Of a stretch of 55,161 nucleotides of DNA, positions 16,949-26,169 are shown one piece after another (the first letter of the stretch is position 1; each line of letters starts with the position of its first letter). The notes beneath the pieces were generated by a model. It ran no database searches. It was not told the DNA's origin and was given only the letters and a program-made list of their open reading frames with translations. Source of the stretch: an uncultured Planctomycetota bacterium (GTDB taxonomy: Bacteria; Planctomycetota; Planctomycetia; Gemmatales; HRBIN36); contig CALFAY010000063.1 in the NCBI GenBank assembly GCA_937944855.1, positions 1-55,161 on the forward strand, given 5' to 3'. The position numbers and the translations under genes are program-made.

Positions 16949-18793
16949 TCAGAACTGAATTGCGTAACAGAGCACGCCGGGATTGGCGGCGTAGAGCAGT
17001 CGGCCTTGCGGGGCGAAGACGAGATCGGCCAACGACATGTCCAGTTCCAGGCGCTTAACCACGGCGAGGGACTGGGCGTCCCAGATGCAAACGCTGCCGT
17101 CGCGGCAAGCCGCGGCCAGGAACTTGCCGTCGGGGGAATAAGCCACGGCGGTGGTGGCGTCGCCGTCGGTTTCCAACTCAGTGATAAGCTGGGCGGATCG
17201 CAGGTCCCACACAGCGACGATGCTGGAACCGTCGCTGGTAGCGGCCTGCTTCCCATCGGATCGGGTGGCCAGCCGAATCGCTCCGCCGTGGAGAGAGAAA
17301 GCCTTGCCGGGCTTTTCCACGTCCCAGGCACAAATCCTTCCGTCTTTCGGTCCCTCGTTGATCCAGACGACACCGCAGGCCAGGAGCCACGGCGAGTTCG
17401 GTAGCCAGGCGATCCGCTCGACGGTGCCCTTGCCGATCGCTTCGGGGATCAGCAAGCGTGGCTCCCAGTCGCTCATGTTCCAGAGATAGACATAACCATC
17501 CGTGGCCCCGGATGACGCCAGGACCGTCCTGTCTGGACGGAAGGCCAGGTCCGTGACGGCGGTCTTGTGGGCCGGGAAGGATCGGATCGGCTTTCCGTCC
17601 TCCGCTTGGAAAACATGGATACAGCCGCTTTCGTCGCCGATGGCGAGCAAGTCACCGTTCGGACTGTAGGCAATCGCGGTCAGGTCCGTTCCTCCGTCGT
17701 GACGCCGCACTGCGGAACCGTAGTGCGGGTTCCAGATCCAGAGGCAGCGGCTGCCGTTGACGAAGGCGAGTTGTTGGCCATCGGGGCGGATGGCAAGACG
17801 GGCAGCATCGCTGACCGGCTCAGCCACACCGGTCAGGCTCTGACCGGATTGCACGTCCCACCGCAAAACCCGGCGATCCTCGCCCCCGGAGAGGAGCTTG
17901 CCATCCGGTGCGAAGACCAGAGAGGAAATCTCTCCGGCGTGACCACGGAGACGATGGATCGGCTTCCCGGCCGCATGGTCCCAGACCCAGATAAGGTGGT
18001 CGCTGTCGGCGGTGACGAGCCATCGGCCGTCTGGAGAGAACACCGCCGCGGACACGACTTCCGCATGACCGTTGAGGAGGATGATCGGCTCGCCGGTGAA
18101 TGTGTCCCAGATGCGGGCCATCGTGTCCCAACCGGCGGCGGCGAGGATGCGGGCTCCGGGGTGCCAGGCCAGAGCGTGTATCCGGTCGGTATGGCCGTCC
18201 AGGACCTTGCGCAATTCCCCCGTCGTACTGTCCCAGAGGCGGATCTTCCGATCTTCCCCTCCGCTTGCCAAGGTTGTCCCATCCGGGCTGAAGGCCAGCA
18301 CATTGACGGGCGAATCGTGGGCGGGCCAGCTTTCGACGGGCACAGGGGAATCTGCCTCCCAGACAGTGATTTGACCGTCATCGTGTCCGGCGGCAAGTTT
18401 CCGATGCCAAGGATCGAGAGCTAACGCCGTGACCCAGACCGGTTGCCGTCGAACGAATCGCAGCTGTCCCGTGTCCGTGGCATAGACCGCCAATTCATCG
18501 GAGCCTGCGACCAGGCAGCAGCCATCCGCACTGAAGGCCCACAGGACCTCGACCTCGCTAAGTACGACCGGGGAGCCGATTTGCTTTCCCTCCCTGGACC
18601 ATCGCCGCAGTGTGCCTGGAGACTCGATAGTCCAGATCGTGCCGTCCGGTGAGACGGCCAGGTCGAGAATCGCTCCGTCGGTGCGAAATGTGAGGTCGCC
18701 AAATATCCGAATAACGCCGGGCGGTAATGTCCGACTCGAAACCATGTTCGTTGACACAGCCATTCCATCGCGTCGGCTCGCGGGATTCGTCAT
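16949..18793 (-). CDS. WD40 repeat protein
   Basis: Beta-propeller protein of 614 residues made almost wholly of WD40 repeats. Recurring units end in IRLWD, ARIWD, IWVWD, VLRWD, YLWN, ICAWD, VAVWD and VCIWD, with FSPDG or YSPDG between them. About 10-12 blades can be traced, enough for one or two propellers. There is no signal peptide or membrane segment, so it is probably a cytoplasmic scaffold. It lies tail-to-tail with the upstream-strand DUF1501 gene (8-base gap) and downstream of a second DUF1501 gene on its own strand. In planctomycetes WD40 proteins are often encoded next to DUF1501/DUF1553 genes. No partner can be named. Confidence 0.9.
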   Translation of the reverse strand: MTNPASRRDGMAVSTNMVSSRTLPPGVIRIFGDLTFRTDGAILDLAVSPDGTIWTIESPGTLRRWSREGKQIGSPVVLSEVEVLWAFSADGCCLVAGSDELAVYATDTGQLRFVRRQPVWVTALALDPWHRKLAAGHDDGQITVWEADSPVPVESWPAHDSPVNVLAFSPDGTTLASGGEDRKIRLWDSTTGELRKVLDGHTDRIHALAWHPGARILAAAGWDTMARIWDTFTGEPIILLNGHAEVVSAAVFSPDGRWLVTADSDHLIWVWDHAAGKPIHRLRGHAGEISSLVFAPDGKLLSGGEDRRVLRWDVQSGQSLTGVAEPVSDAARLAIRPDGQQLAFVNGSRCLWIWNPHYGSAVRRHDGGTDLTAIAYSPNGDLLAIGDESGCIHVFQAEDGKPIRSFPAHKTAVTDLAFRPDRTVLASSGATDGYVYLWNMSDWEPRLLIPEAIGKGTVERIAWLPNSPWLLACGVVWINEGPKDGRICAWDVEKPGKAFSLHGGAIRLATRSDGKQAATSDGSSIVAVWDLRSAQLITELETDGDATTAVAYSPDGKFLAAACRDGSVCIWDAQSLAVVKRLELDMSLADLVFAPQGRLLYAANPGVLCYAIQF

Positions 18794-18925
18794 GAATTTA
18801 ACCTAGTCCATCGCCCTTAAGCCCGCTAGCGCAATCTTAGCATCCTGTTGGAGCAGAGCGGCTTAACGCCCGCCGTGGATTCACAATAAGCCAGATCTGC
18901 CGGAAGACCCCGATCTGACGGCAGT

Positions 18926-20359
18926 TCAAGCCAGGATGCCCCAGACCGGCTGTCCGCCGTGGGAAATGAAGATCGGTCTGCCCGTATGATCCGGAACAGT
19001 GCTTTCCGGGTCGATGCCAACCAAGTGATAGACGGTTGCCGCCAAATCCGCCAGCGATACCGGAAAGTCGGTGGGGTAGGCAGCGATCTTGTCGGTTGTG
19101 CCGTAAACAACTCCGGGACGGACTCCGCCTCCTGCCAGAAGCGCGAAACCACACTGCGGCCAGTGATCGCGGCCTGCTTTCGCATTGACCTTGGGGGTCC
19201 GGCCCATGTCACCGGTGACGATCACCAGTGCGGTCTCAAGCAAACCGCGCTCTGAGAGGTCGTCGAGGAGCGCAGAGACGGCCCGATCCAAAAACGGCAA
19301 CAACAGCTTCTTGAGCATGTTGAAGTTGTTCTCGTGCGTGTCCCAGTGCCCGTTCGGCTTGGCTTCCGTGTGGACGGTCACGAACGTGACGCCGGCTTCG
19401 ACCAGACGCCTGGCCAGCAGGACGCTCTGGCCGAACAGGTCCCGGCCGTACCGATCCCGAACGGGTTCCGGCTCGCGGGACAGGTCGAAGGCGATACGAG
19501 CCTTGGAGGACGAGAGCAAATCAAACGCCGCGTTCCGCCGCACGACATGGGACTTCGCTTCGACCGCCTTGACCTGCTCCTCCAGCTGTTCCACCAAAGT
19601 CCGACGCCGGTCGAGGACATCGAGCGTCAGGCCGCCTTCGAGCTTGGGCAGCACCGGCTCGCCGATCAGATGCCGATCGGCGTTGTAAAAGTCGCTTCCG
19701 CCGTCATTGACATCGTTGCCGGCAAAGTTGTCCGCCGTGGCGAAGAGGGGATCCCATCGCGGGCCGAGATACCCGCCGTAAGGCCCCGCCCGCCGCAAGC
19801 CCTGGCTGTATCCCGGATAGGCCGGCAGCATTACATATCCCGGCAGGTCTCGTCCCCGGCCCACGCCGAGATACTGGCACACGCTGGGGACGCTGGGATG
19901 ATGGGTCGGCTTGGCGAAGTAGTCGATCTGGTCCTGGCCGCCGTCGAAGCCGGTCATGACGGCATACGGATTGTGCGAGTTGTAGCGATGCGACACGGTT
20001 CGGATCAAGGCGCACCTGTCGAGCCGACGCGCCAACAAAGGCAAATGCTCGGTCACACGGGTGCCGGGCAAAATCGTCGGAATCGTGCCGAACTCGCCCC
20101 GGACTTCTGCGGGAGCGTTGGGCTTGGGGTCGAACGTGTCGATGTGCGACGGCCCTCCGAACAAGTCGATGAGGACCACAGCCCGAGCACGACGCAGATG
20201 TCCAGATCGGCCTTCCGATGAGGCCGCATGGCTTGACCGAGTGGGTCCGGACGAACCGCTAAGCAGCGTCGCGGCAGGCAACAGCATGCCCGCACGCAAT
20301 AGTTCTCGCCTCGTGATGCCGTCGCAAGCCGCGGTGGGATGGCCAAGAATGCGTAGCAT
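18926..20359 (-). CDS. DUF1501 domain-containing exported protein
   Basis: Second DUF1501 protein, 477 residues, with a Tat-like signal (ITRRELLRAGMLLPAATLL). Core motifs: VVLIDLFGGPSHIDTFDPKP, RTVSHRYNSHNPYAVMTG, FVTVHTEAKPNGHWDTHENN, VTGDMGRTPKVN, and AGRDHWPQCGFALLAGGG. The start at 20359 (MLRILG) has GGGAGG 8 bases upstream, so it is chosen over the longer MGGPAM reading. It shares the family fold with the gene at 15519 but only the core motifs match, so it is not a recent duplicate. It is probably transcribed with the WD40 gene 132 bases downstream. The enzymatic activity, if any, is unknown. Confidence 0.92.
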   Translation of the reverse strand: MLRILGHPTAACDGITRRELLRAGMLLPAATLLSGSSGPTRSSHAASSEGRSGHLRRARAVVLIDLFGGPSHIDTFDPKPNAPAEVRGEFGTIPTILPGTRVTEHLPLLARRLDRCALIRTVSHRYNSHNPYAVMTGFDGGQDQIDYFAKPTHHPSVPSVCQYLGVGRGRDLPGYVMLPAYPGYSQGLRRAGPYGGYLGPRWDPLFATADNFAGNDVNDGGSDFYNADRHLIGEPVLPKLEGGLTLDVLDRRRTLVEQLEEQVKAVEAKSHVVRRNAAFDLLSSSKARIAFDLSREPEPVRDRYGRDLFGQSVLLARRLVEAGVTFVTVHTEAKPNGHWDTHENNFNMLKKLLLPFLDRAVSALLDDLSERGLLETALVIVTGDMGRTPKVNAKAGRDHWPQCGFALLAGGGVRPGVVYGTTDKIAAYPTDFPVSLADLAATVYHLVGIDPESTVPDHTGRPIFISHGGQPVWGILA

Positions 20360-20505
20360 GGCGGGGCCTCCCAAAGGCTGGTGATGCGCGTGGGATACTC
20401 GGGCAGCTATCGCCTCATGAGATTAACTTCTCTTCTCACGGGATGCAATCAAAAATGCGGAGGGGAAGACCGCCGACAAGCGGCGAGGCTGGCGGATAGA
20501 TCAAG

Positions 20506-20581
20506 TCGGGGTGACTGGATTTGAACCAGCGACCTCTTGGTCCCGAACCAAGCGCTCTAATCCAAGCTGAGCTACACCCCG
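20506..20581 (-). tRNA. tRNA-Pro (anticodon CGG)
   Basis: A complete cloverleaf is read by eye on the minus strand. The acceptor stem is CGGGGTG/CACCCCG with discriminator A, the D arm GCTC/GAGC, the anticodon stem CTTGG/CCAAG with loop TTCGGGA, and the T arm GCTGG-TTCAAAT-CCAGT. The anticodon is CGG (proline). The length is 76 bases; CCA is not encoded. It lies between the end of the Tad locus and a DUF1501 gene. Confidence 0.95.
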
Positions 20582-20655
20582 TAGTCTCAGAAATTCTATG
20601 CGTCGGCCCCAGGAATGCAACCTCACCTAGGGACGGCTGACACCCCCGATACGGG

Positions 20656-21435
20656 CTACGGCTCGTCAGTAAACTCCACATTAGCTTGCCGGACGAAGGT
20701 ATCCTCCTGGCCCGGGCGTTCGAGCAGGTGGCGGGCCTCGGCCAGGGTGGGATCGTGCCGGAGCGCCTGGGCCGCGTGATACGAACAGACATCCTCCCGG
20801 CCCATGTGCCGAGCCATGCGGGCTACGTTGTAATGGGCGCGAGCCGGACCGAACATTCTGGCGAAATGCTCAAAACTCTCGTCGAAGCGACCGGCCCGAG
20901 CCAGGCACCAGCCCAGGTTGTTGTTAAACGTCTGATTCTGCGGATCGACCGTGACTGCCTGACGCAGGCAGCGGATTGCCTCGTCAAAGTTCTTGCGTCG
21001 GCCGTGGAACATTCCCAGTTCGCTCCAGATGACGGCATCCTGGGGATTATTCTTAAGTCCCTGTTCAAAGACCGCCACCGCCATCGGCATCTGCCCGAGC
21101 TTCTCGTGCAGTCGGGCCAGGCGGACGGTAGCCGGGGAACACTTCGGGTCGATCTCCAGGGCTTGCTTGTAACCGGCCATTGCCTGGTCGTAGAGTTGCT
21201 GCCGCTTGACGCCCTCGGCCAAGTCTCCGCCGTCTTCAAGAACCTGAGCGGCAGAAACGCAAGTCATGGCTTTGGGCGTCCTCTTCGGACCAGACCCGGC
21301 TTGCTTGTCGGCCTTCTCGATGGTAACGCCTTCCGGCAAGGGTGTGCCCGGCGGAAGCACTTTCTCTTCGGTCTTGCACCCAAGAAGGGTCGCGGCGGTC
21401 AGGAACGCGATCACCACGACGTTGCTTCGCTGCAT
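20656..21435 (-). CDS. TPR lipoprotein of the Tad locus (TadD-like)
   Basis: Outer- or inner-membrane lipoprotein of 259 residues. The signal peptide ends in the lipobox LLGC (Cys at about residue 20). TPR units run from about residue 78 to 230: YDQAMAGYKQALEIDPK, AVAVFEQGLKNNPQDAVIW, EAIRCLRQAVTVDPQNQTF and AAQALRHDPTLAEARHLL. It is the last gene of the pilus locus, 92 bases after the AAA ATPase. TadD in other Tad systems is a TPR lipoprotein thought to help secretin assembly, so the same role is inferred here. Generic TPR lipoproteins elsewhere look similar, so the specific name is left off. Confidence 0.85.
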   Translation of the reverse strand: MQRSNVVVIAFLTAATLLGCKTEEKVLPPGTPLPEGVTIEKADKQAGSGPKRTPKAMTCVSAAQVLEDGGDLAEGVKRQQLYDQAMAGYKQALEIDPKCSPATVRLARLHEKLGQMPMAVAVFEQGLKNNPQDAVIWSELGMFHGRRKNFDEAIRCLRQAVTVDPQNQTFNNNLGWCLARAGRFDESFEHFARMFGPARAHYNVARMARHMGREDVCSYHAAQALRHDPTLAEARHLLERPGQEDTFVRQANVEFTDEP

Positions 21436-21527
21436 CCTGCACCCCCAGACGTTGAGCCCAACCTGGACCGATGCGAAGCACGCGGGTCAGCTTCGTCGGC
21501 AGGGTCGTCGCCCGCTCTGCGCCTGGG

Positions 21528-22904
21528 TCAGAATTCGCAGATGAAGCTGGAGGCGGCCTCCGCTATCAGGGAGGTCGTCAGCTTGACAGGCTGTTTACGA
21601 AATCGGCAGATGGCTTGCACAATCTCCAACAAATCCCGGCAGTCGGAAGCGCGTGGGGAACGGGATCGGCTGTAGTAGCGTTCGTACAGGTAATCGACAG
21701 CTTCGGGCAGGAAGTTCATGCCCAGGCGCTTGCAGTTGGCCTCGAAAATCTTGGTGTACACCTCGCGGCTCGGGGCTTCGATGCCGACCTTGTGCCGGAT
21801 ACGCCGCAAGAACGCCTCGTCCACCAGGTCCCGGGGATCGAGGTTGGTCGAGAAGATGATGAGTTGCTCGAACGGGACTTCGAACTTCTTTCCCGAAGCG
21901 AGAGTCAAGTAATCGTGACGATCTTCCAGCGGCAGGATCCAGCGGTTGAGTAGTTCCTTGGGACTGCACAGTTGACGGCCGAAGTCGTCGATCAGGAAAA
22001 CGCCGCCGTTCGCCTTCACATGCAGCGGCGCCTGGTAGAAGTTGGCATCGGCGTTGTACCGCAGGTCGAGCATGTCCAGTGTCAATTCGCCGCCGGTGAT
22101 GACGACCGGCCGACGCACCCGCAGCCACCGGGCATCCACTGCATGGGTGTTGAGCAGACGCCGCACGGTGGCTTCGTTGTCGTCCAGCCGTTCGTTGCGG
22201 TTGTCCTGGGCCAGCTGGTGAACTGTGGGATCGTAGACGGTGATGATACTGTTATCGGCGAGGATGGCGTAAGGGACGTAGATTTCCCCGCCAGCCTGGT
22301 TCATGAAGTCGCCGATGGCCCGGGCGATCGAGGTCTTGCCGTTGCCGGGCGGACCGTAGATGAACATGGACTTGCCGCTGACTATGGCCGGTCCCAGGGC
22401 GTTGAACAGTTCTTCCGGCAAGACCAGATGGCCGAAGCTGCCACGCAGATTCTCGGGCGTGCAGTGGATGCCGGTCACGGCCTGACGATAGGCCTGCTCG
22501 ACGTAATCCTCCAACGGCACCGGGGCAGGGCCGACATAGCTGCACAGTTTAAGCGCGTCCCGCGCCCGGGTTCGGCCCAGATCGGTGAGGGCGAAGCGAT
22601 AGGCGACCTTGCCGATCAGGTCCCCGCCTGTCACTTCGATGCACTTCTCGTCCTTGAGAAACTGGAGCGACTCTTCGATGACCTTGAACGGCAGGCAGAG
22701 CAGCCGGGCAAGATCAAGGCCCAGCATCGTGCCCCGCACCAGAAGTGAGCGGAGTATCATGTCGTTGAGAAACGACAGGGTCAGACCGGCTTCTTTGAGG
22801 TTTTCCGGTGCTCCCGGAGCTTCCGGCAGGTCGGGGGCTTCCCATTCGAGGACCGGATTGCGGCTTGCGATCTTGCTCAGCACGCTTCGTGTGTTTCCTG
22901 GCAT
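21528..22904 (-). CDS. AAA ATPase in the Tad pilus locus
   Basis: Cytoplasmic ATPase of 458 residues. The N-terminal 130 residues look like a winged-helix-type domain (LARLLCLPFKVIEESLQFL). The AAA core follows, with Walker A GPPGNGKTS at about residue 187, Walker B-like GGVFLIDDFGRQ, sensor IIFSTNLDPRDLVDEAFLRR with an arginine-finger candidate, and a C-terminal helical lid. It is not the pilus motor, which is CpaF. It is encoded within the Tad operon just after a small membrane protein, and proteins like it accompany Tad loci in planctomycetes (from memory). A regulatory or assembly chaperone role is inferred. GAGG precedes the ATG by 6 bases. Confidence 0.85.
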   Translation of the reverse strand: MPGNTRSVLSKIASRNPVLEWEAPDLPEAPGAPENLKEAGLTLSFLNDMILRSLLVRGTMLGLDLARLLCLPFKVIEESLQFLKDEKCIEVTGGDLIGKVAYRFALTDLGRTRARDALKLCSYVGPAPVPLEDYVEQAYRQAVTGIHCTPENLRGSFGHLVLPEELFNALGPAIVSGKSMFIYGPPGNGKTSIARAIGDFMNQAGGEIYVPYAILADNSIITVYDPTVHQLAQDNRNERLDDNEATVRRLLNTHAVDARWLRVRRPVVITGGELTLDMLDLRYNADANFYQAPLHVKANGGVFLIDDFGRQLCSPKELLNRWILPLEDRHDYLTLASGKKFEVPFEQLIIFSTNLDPRDLVDEAFLRRIRHKVGIEAPSREVYTKIFEANCKRLGMNFLPEAVDYLYERYYSRSRSPRASDCRDLLEIVQAICRFRKQPVKLTTSLIAEAASSFICEF

Positions 22905-22938
22905 GGCAGCCTCTGGGGTGTCAGTCCCGGTTGTCTGG

Positions 22939-23151
22939 TCACTCCTTCCCCGGCATCTTCCTCAGCATGATGAACAACCCCACGATCACACCGAGGATGG
23001 TGAGTTGGATCATGCGCTCCCGGGTGCAGAAGGTGTTGTAAAGGAAGGTGAGGAAGCGATTCCAATAGTAGGTGAAATTCGCCAGGAGCATTGGATCGGG
23101 CGACGAAACCCATCCCGGCAGGACGAATGCGAGAAACTTCAAAAGCATCAT
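22939..23151 (-). CDS. Small membrane protein in the Tad locus
   Basis: A 70-residue protein with two hydrophobic parts: a weak one near the N-terminus (LLKFLAFVLPGW) and a clear membrane span near the C-terminus (QLTILGVIVGLFIML), followed by RKMPGKE. The middle has several aromatic residues (YYWNRFLTFLYN). No domain is recognised. GAGA lies about 9 bases before the ATG, and the gene sits 34 bases before the AAA ATPase and 92 after the lipoprotein, in the same direction, which supports a real gene. It may be a minor pilus-assembly component; that is inference from location only. Confidence 0.6.
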   Translation of the reverse strand: MMLLKFLAFVLPGWVSSPDPMLLANFTYYWNRFLTFLYNTFCTRERMIQLTILGVIVGLFIMLRKMPGKE

Positions 23152-23243
23152 GGTGTCGTCTCACGCTGCGTTGCGGCCCGTCTCGGACCGGCTGGTTGGC
23201 CGGTCCGAGATCGGGTCCGACTTGGTGACGCAATGTCGCTCGC

Positions 23244-24020
23244 TTACGGCTGCTGGGTACCGCCGCTGCCGCCTTGCGGGACAGGCTGCCCGACATTGGT
23301 GCCGGCGGCCGCTCCGGCCGTTCCTGTTGCTCCAGCTGGCGTGTTGTTGATGTTCAGCCGGGGCGCACCGGCTCCCTGGACGCTGATCAACCCACGTCCG
23401 GTCGGGTCGGCTCCGGTGCCGGTGATGCCATTGATCGGCACGCCGTCGCCGAACGACTCAGACGGCATCGCTCCCTGCGAGGTCTGGTGCATATGCATGA
23501 CAGCGTTGTTGACCTCGTTGCCGTGCAGACCGACCGGATGCGGATCATGCACCGTGACCTTGAACGGCACGTCGGGCCGAACCGCGGCCAGGTAGTCGCT
23601 CACCGCCTTGACCCGCTGGCTGTCCAATTCCGCCCGCTGGGCGGCGAACTGTTCGGGCTTTTCCGGGTCAAACGGCACGTCCTGGGCGGTCTGCACGAAG
23701 ACCTCGGGGATCGGCACGGGCCGTCGCCGCATCAGGTAATCCAAGTGGGCCTTTCCCATCGGTGACAAGACCGCCTTGGTCTTTTCGCCGTCCTTGACCG
23801 TCGTGAAGTGGTGGTTCCACACCGTCTGTTCCAGGACCAGGCCGTTGGCCGCCTGGGTCGCCAGCGGTGCGTACACCTGGGTACGGGCCTGACAGATGTA
23901 ACGCTGGGGATAGCAGGGGTCTACCAGGTCGTGGTAGCAGTAATCGCAACATCCGCTCAGCCCCGCGGCCCCGGCCGTGATCAAACCGGCCATCAGCATC
24001 CTTGCCTTGATCTTGTTCAT
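23244..24020 (-). CDS. Lipoprotein of the Tad locus, Gly/Ala-rich C-terminus
   Basis: Exported lipoprotein of 258 residues with lipobox LSGC after a short signal. The mature start is Cys/Tyr-rich (CCDYCYHDLVDPCYPQRY). The middle part contains AELDSQRVKAVSDYL, reminiscent of the segment in CpaD/OmpA-like pilus lipoproteins. The last 60 residues are low-complexity Gly, Ala, Thr and Pro. The start at 24020 (MNKIK) is chosen because AAAGGAG lies 8 bases upstream; a GTG nine bases earlier overlaps the ribosome site. It sits between tadC and the small membrane protein, where a CpaD/RcpB-like accessory might be expected. Homology to CpaD is not established. Confidence 0.75.
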   Translation of the reverse strand: MNKIKARMLMAGLITAGAAGLSGCCDYCYHDLVDPCYPQRYICQARTQVYAPLATQAANGLVLEQTVWNHHFTTVKDGEKTKAVLSPMGKAHLDYLMRRRPVPIPEVFVQTAQDVPFDPEKPEQFAAQRAELDSQRVKAVSDYLAAVRPDVPFKVTVHDPHPVGLHGNEVNNAVMHMHQTSQGAMPSESFGDGVPINGITGTGADPTGRGLISVQGAGAPRLNINNTPAGATGTAGAAAGTNVGQPVPQGGSGGTQQP

Positions 24021-24135
24021 GTCGGACACTCCTTTGCTGGGAGCGGTCCACCGCGTTCAGAGCGGCGACCGGCTCCCTCGGTCCCGCCCATCAGGTTTTG
24101 CCCAAGCGGGGGATGGGGTCCCCCGGTTGCTTTCC

Positions 24136-25095
24136 TCACTTGTTCAACAGGTGCGTCGAAATCTGGATCGCCGCCGGTCCCACCAGCACCACGAAGATGC
24201 CGGGAAAGATGAACAACACCAGCGGGAAGATCAGCGTCACTGCCGTCTTGGCCGCCTTCTCTTCGGCGATCTGCTTCCTGCGCGTCCGCATCGAATCCGA
24301 CTGCACCCGCAGGGCCTGGGCGACGCTCGATCCGAAACGATCCGCCTGAATCAGAATCGCCGCCAGACTTTTCACATCATCCACGCCCGTCCGCACTCCC
24401 AGATCGTGGAGCACGTCGCGCCGGGCACGGCCCATCTGGAGCTGGAAATTGGCGATGGCGAGTTCCTCGCACAGCACCGGAGCGTGGCTCTTCATTTCTT
24501 CGCAGACCTTCCGCATGGCCGCGTCCAGACCCAGTCCCGATTCCACGCACACCACCATGAGGTCCAGGGCGTCTGGTAGCGTCAGGAAGATCTGCTGTTT
24601 CCGCTTGCGGATCAACCACCACAACAGCAGGTCCGGACCCCACATGCCGATGGCGGCGAACAACGCCACCCACTTCAGCGATCCGAAGTTGAATCCCCGG
24701 CCGGGCACGAACAGGGCCAGCCCCAGGAGCACCATCACGATCAGAAAGATGAACTTAATTCCGGTGTACACCGACACCGCCTTTTCGGAGCGGAATCCGG
24801 CGTTGGCCAGCTTGACCCGCAACTGGTTCTGTTCCAGTTCGGTCTTGGGCATCAGCGGTTTGGAAAAGGCGGTCGCTTTTTCCAAAAGCTGCTGCATGTG
24901 CTCGAAACGCGAGCGGGCTTCGGCGTTCTCACCGGTCGCTTCTACTGCCTGTGGACCTTTCTGGAAGCGGTCCAGACGTTTCTCGGCCCGACTGTTCCGC
25001 GACGAAATCGCCGACAGGAAGATCCAGATCGCTCCGATGATCCCCCCCGCCACAATCAAGGGAGCCACGTCTTTGAGCGTGATGACGTTTTCCAC
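24136..25095 (-). CDS. tadC: Type II secretion F-domain protein TadC
   Basis: Inner-membrane platform protein of the Tad pilus, 319 residues. It has an N-terminal membrane segment (IVAGGIIGAIWIFLSAI), a charged cytoplasmic region to about residue 95, two spans around 100-150, and the T2SSF domain with LPDALDLMVVCVESGLGLDA and AAILIQADRFGSSVAQALRV. A last pair of spans is at LIFPLVLFIFPGIFVVLVG. The start is GTG at 25095 with GGAGA about 8 bases upstream. It follows tadB by 34 bases, the usual TadB-TadC pair that contacts the CpaF motor. Confidence 0.93.
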   Translation of the reverse strand: MENVITLKDVAPLIVAGGIIGAIWIFLSAISSRNSRAEKRLDRFQKGPQAVEATGENAEARSRFEHMQQLLEKATAFSKPLMPKTELEQNQLRVKLANAGFRSEKAVSVYTGIKFIFLIVMVLLGLALFVPGRGFNFGSLKWVALFAAIGMWGPDLLLWWLIRKRKQQIFLTLPDALDLMVVCVESGLGLDAAMRKVCEEMKSHAPVLCEELAIANFQLQMGRARRDVLHDLGVRTGVDDVKSLAAILIQADRFGSSVAQALRVQSDSMRTRRKQIAEEKAAKTAVTLIFPLVLFIFPGIFVVLVGPAAIQISTHLLNK

Positions 25096-25129
25096 AGTCG
25101 TATCTCCTCGGCCGCTTTGCCGTCGCCTT

Positions 25130-26113
25130 TCAGACCTTGATGGTGACGATCTTCTTGATGGCGATCGCTCCGAGAATCTGCATCACGATGGCGAACACGC
25201 TCATTTGGATGCCGAACTCGGTAGTCCACAGAAGCTCCACATACGCGGGATTCAAGTACAGCACCACGAAGAACAACGCCGGGCATAAGGCGATCAACAC
25301 CACGCCGCTGAGACGGCCTTCGCCGGTCAACGCCTTCACTTGGCCCAGAATCCGGAACCGTTCCCGGATCACGTAGCCGATCTTGTCGAGGATCTCCGCC
25401 AGGTCGCCGCCCGTGGTCCGCTGGATGATCACGGCGGTGACGAAAAAGCGGAGGTCGAGATTGGGTACTCGTTCGCACATGGCCTTGAGCGAGTCTTCCA
25501 TACTGATGCCCAGGTTCTGCTCCTCGTACACACGTCCGAACTCGGTGGCGATTGGGGCCGGCATCTCTTCGGAAACGATGTGCATGCCCGCCGCCAGGCT
25601 CTGACCGGCCCGCAAGGCCCGGGCCAGCAATTCCATCGCCTCCGGAAGCTGCGAGGCGAACTGCTTGAGCCGCTGATTCCGCTTGAACCACAGCCAGCAC
25701 CACGGCACCGCGAAAAGCACCAGGCCCGGCAAGGGAGCCAGGTAAAATGGAATCCGCATCAGCCAGCCCAGCGAGAAGCCGAGCAGGAACAGAATCAGGG
25801 AAATCCCCGTCAGCGTGCTGGGCCGCACATTGACGTCGGCCTGCTCGAAGATGCGATGAATCGAAGGCAAGGTCGGAATCAGTTGATCGAGCAGGTTTTT
25901 CTTGTCTTCCTCGAACGCCTGTTCCTTCCAGATTTCCTGCACTTTGTCAAGGGATGCGGATCCCTCGGTCCGCTTCTGTCCGGTAAAGATCTCCAGACGC
26001 TCTTCGCCCCTGGCTTCCCGGCTGCGAAGCATCAGGCTGACCACGCCGAAGACGGCCACAACGGCCACGAAGGCGAGCATCGGCAGGATTAAGGTCAACA
26101 GATTCGCGCTCAT
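25130..26113 (-). CDS. tadB: Type II secretion F-domain protein TadB
   Basis: Inner-membrane platform protein of the Tad pilus, 327 residues. The first span is LTLILPMLAFVAVVAVFGVV, with spans at ISLILFLLGFSLGWLM and LPGLVLFAVPWCWLWF. The T2SSF domain has LPEAMELLARALRAGQSLAA and VTAVIIQRTTGGDLAEILDK, and C-terminal spans run from VVLIALCPALFFVVLYL. It lies between cpaF (56 bases upstream) and tadC (34 bases downstream). GGGAG lies about 10 bases before the ATG. TadB and TadC probably form a heteromeric platform under the secretin. Confidence 0.93.
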   Translation of the reverse strand: MSANLLTLILPMLAFVAVVAVFGVVSLMLRSREARGEERLEIFTGQKRTEGSASLDKVQEIWKEQAFEEDKKNLLDQLIPTLPSIHRIFEQADVNVRPSTLTGISLILFLLGFSLGWLMRIPFYLAPLPGLVLFAVPWCWLWFKRNQRLKQFASQLPEAMELLARALRAGQSLAAGMHIVSEEMPAPIATEFGRVYEEQNLGISMEDSLKAMCERVPNLDLRFFVTAVIIQRTTGGDLAEILDKIGYVIRERFRILGQVKALTGEGRLSGVVLIALCPALFFVVLYLNPAYVELLWTTEFGIQMSVFAIVMQILGAIAIKKIVTIKV

Positions 26114-26169
26114 GGCTGTCTTTCTCCCGATCGGGTGGTGCTGACCTTTCGCATCTTCCTCACCTCGCC

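Noticed and set aside
20506..20581. tRNA-Pro as an integration site of a mobile element
   Set aside because: No repeat of the tRNA 3' end, integrase or phage gene was seen nearby.
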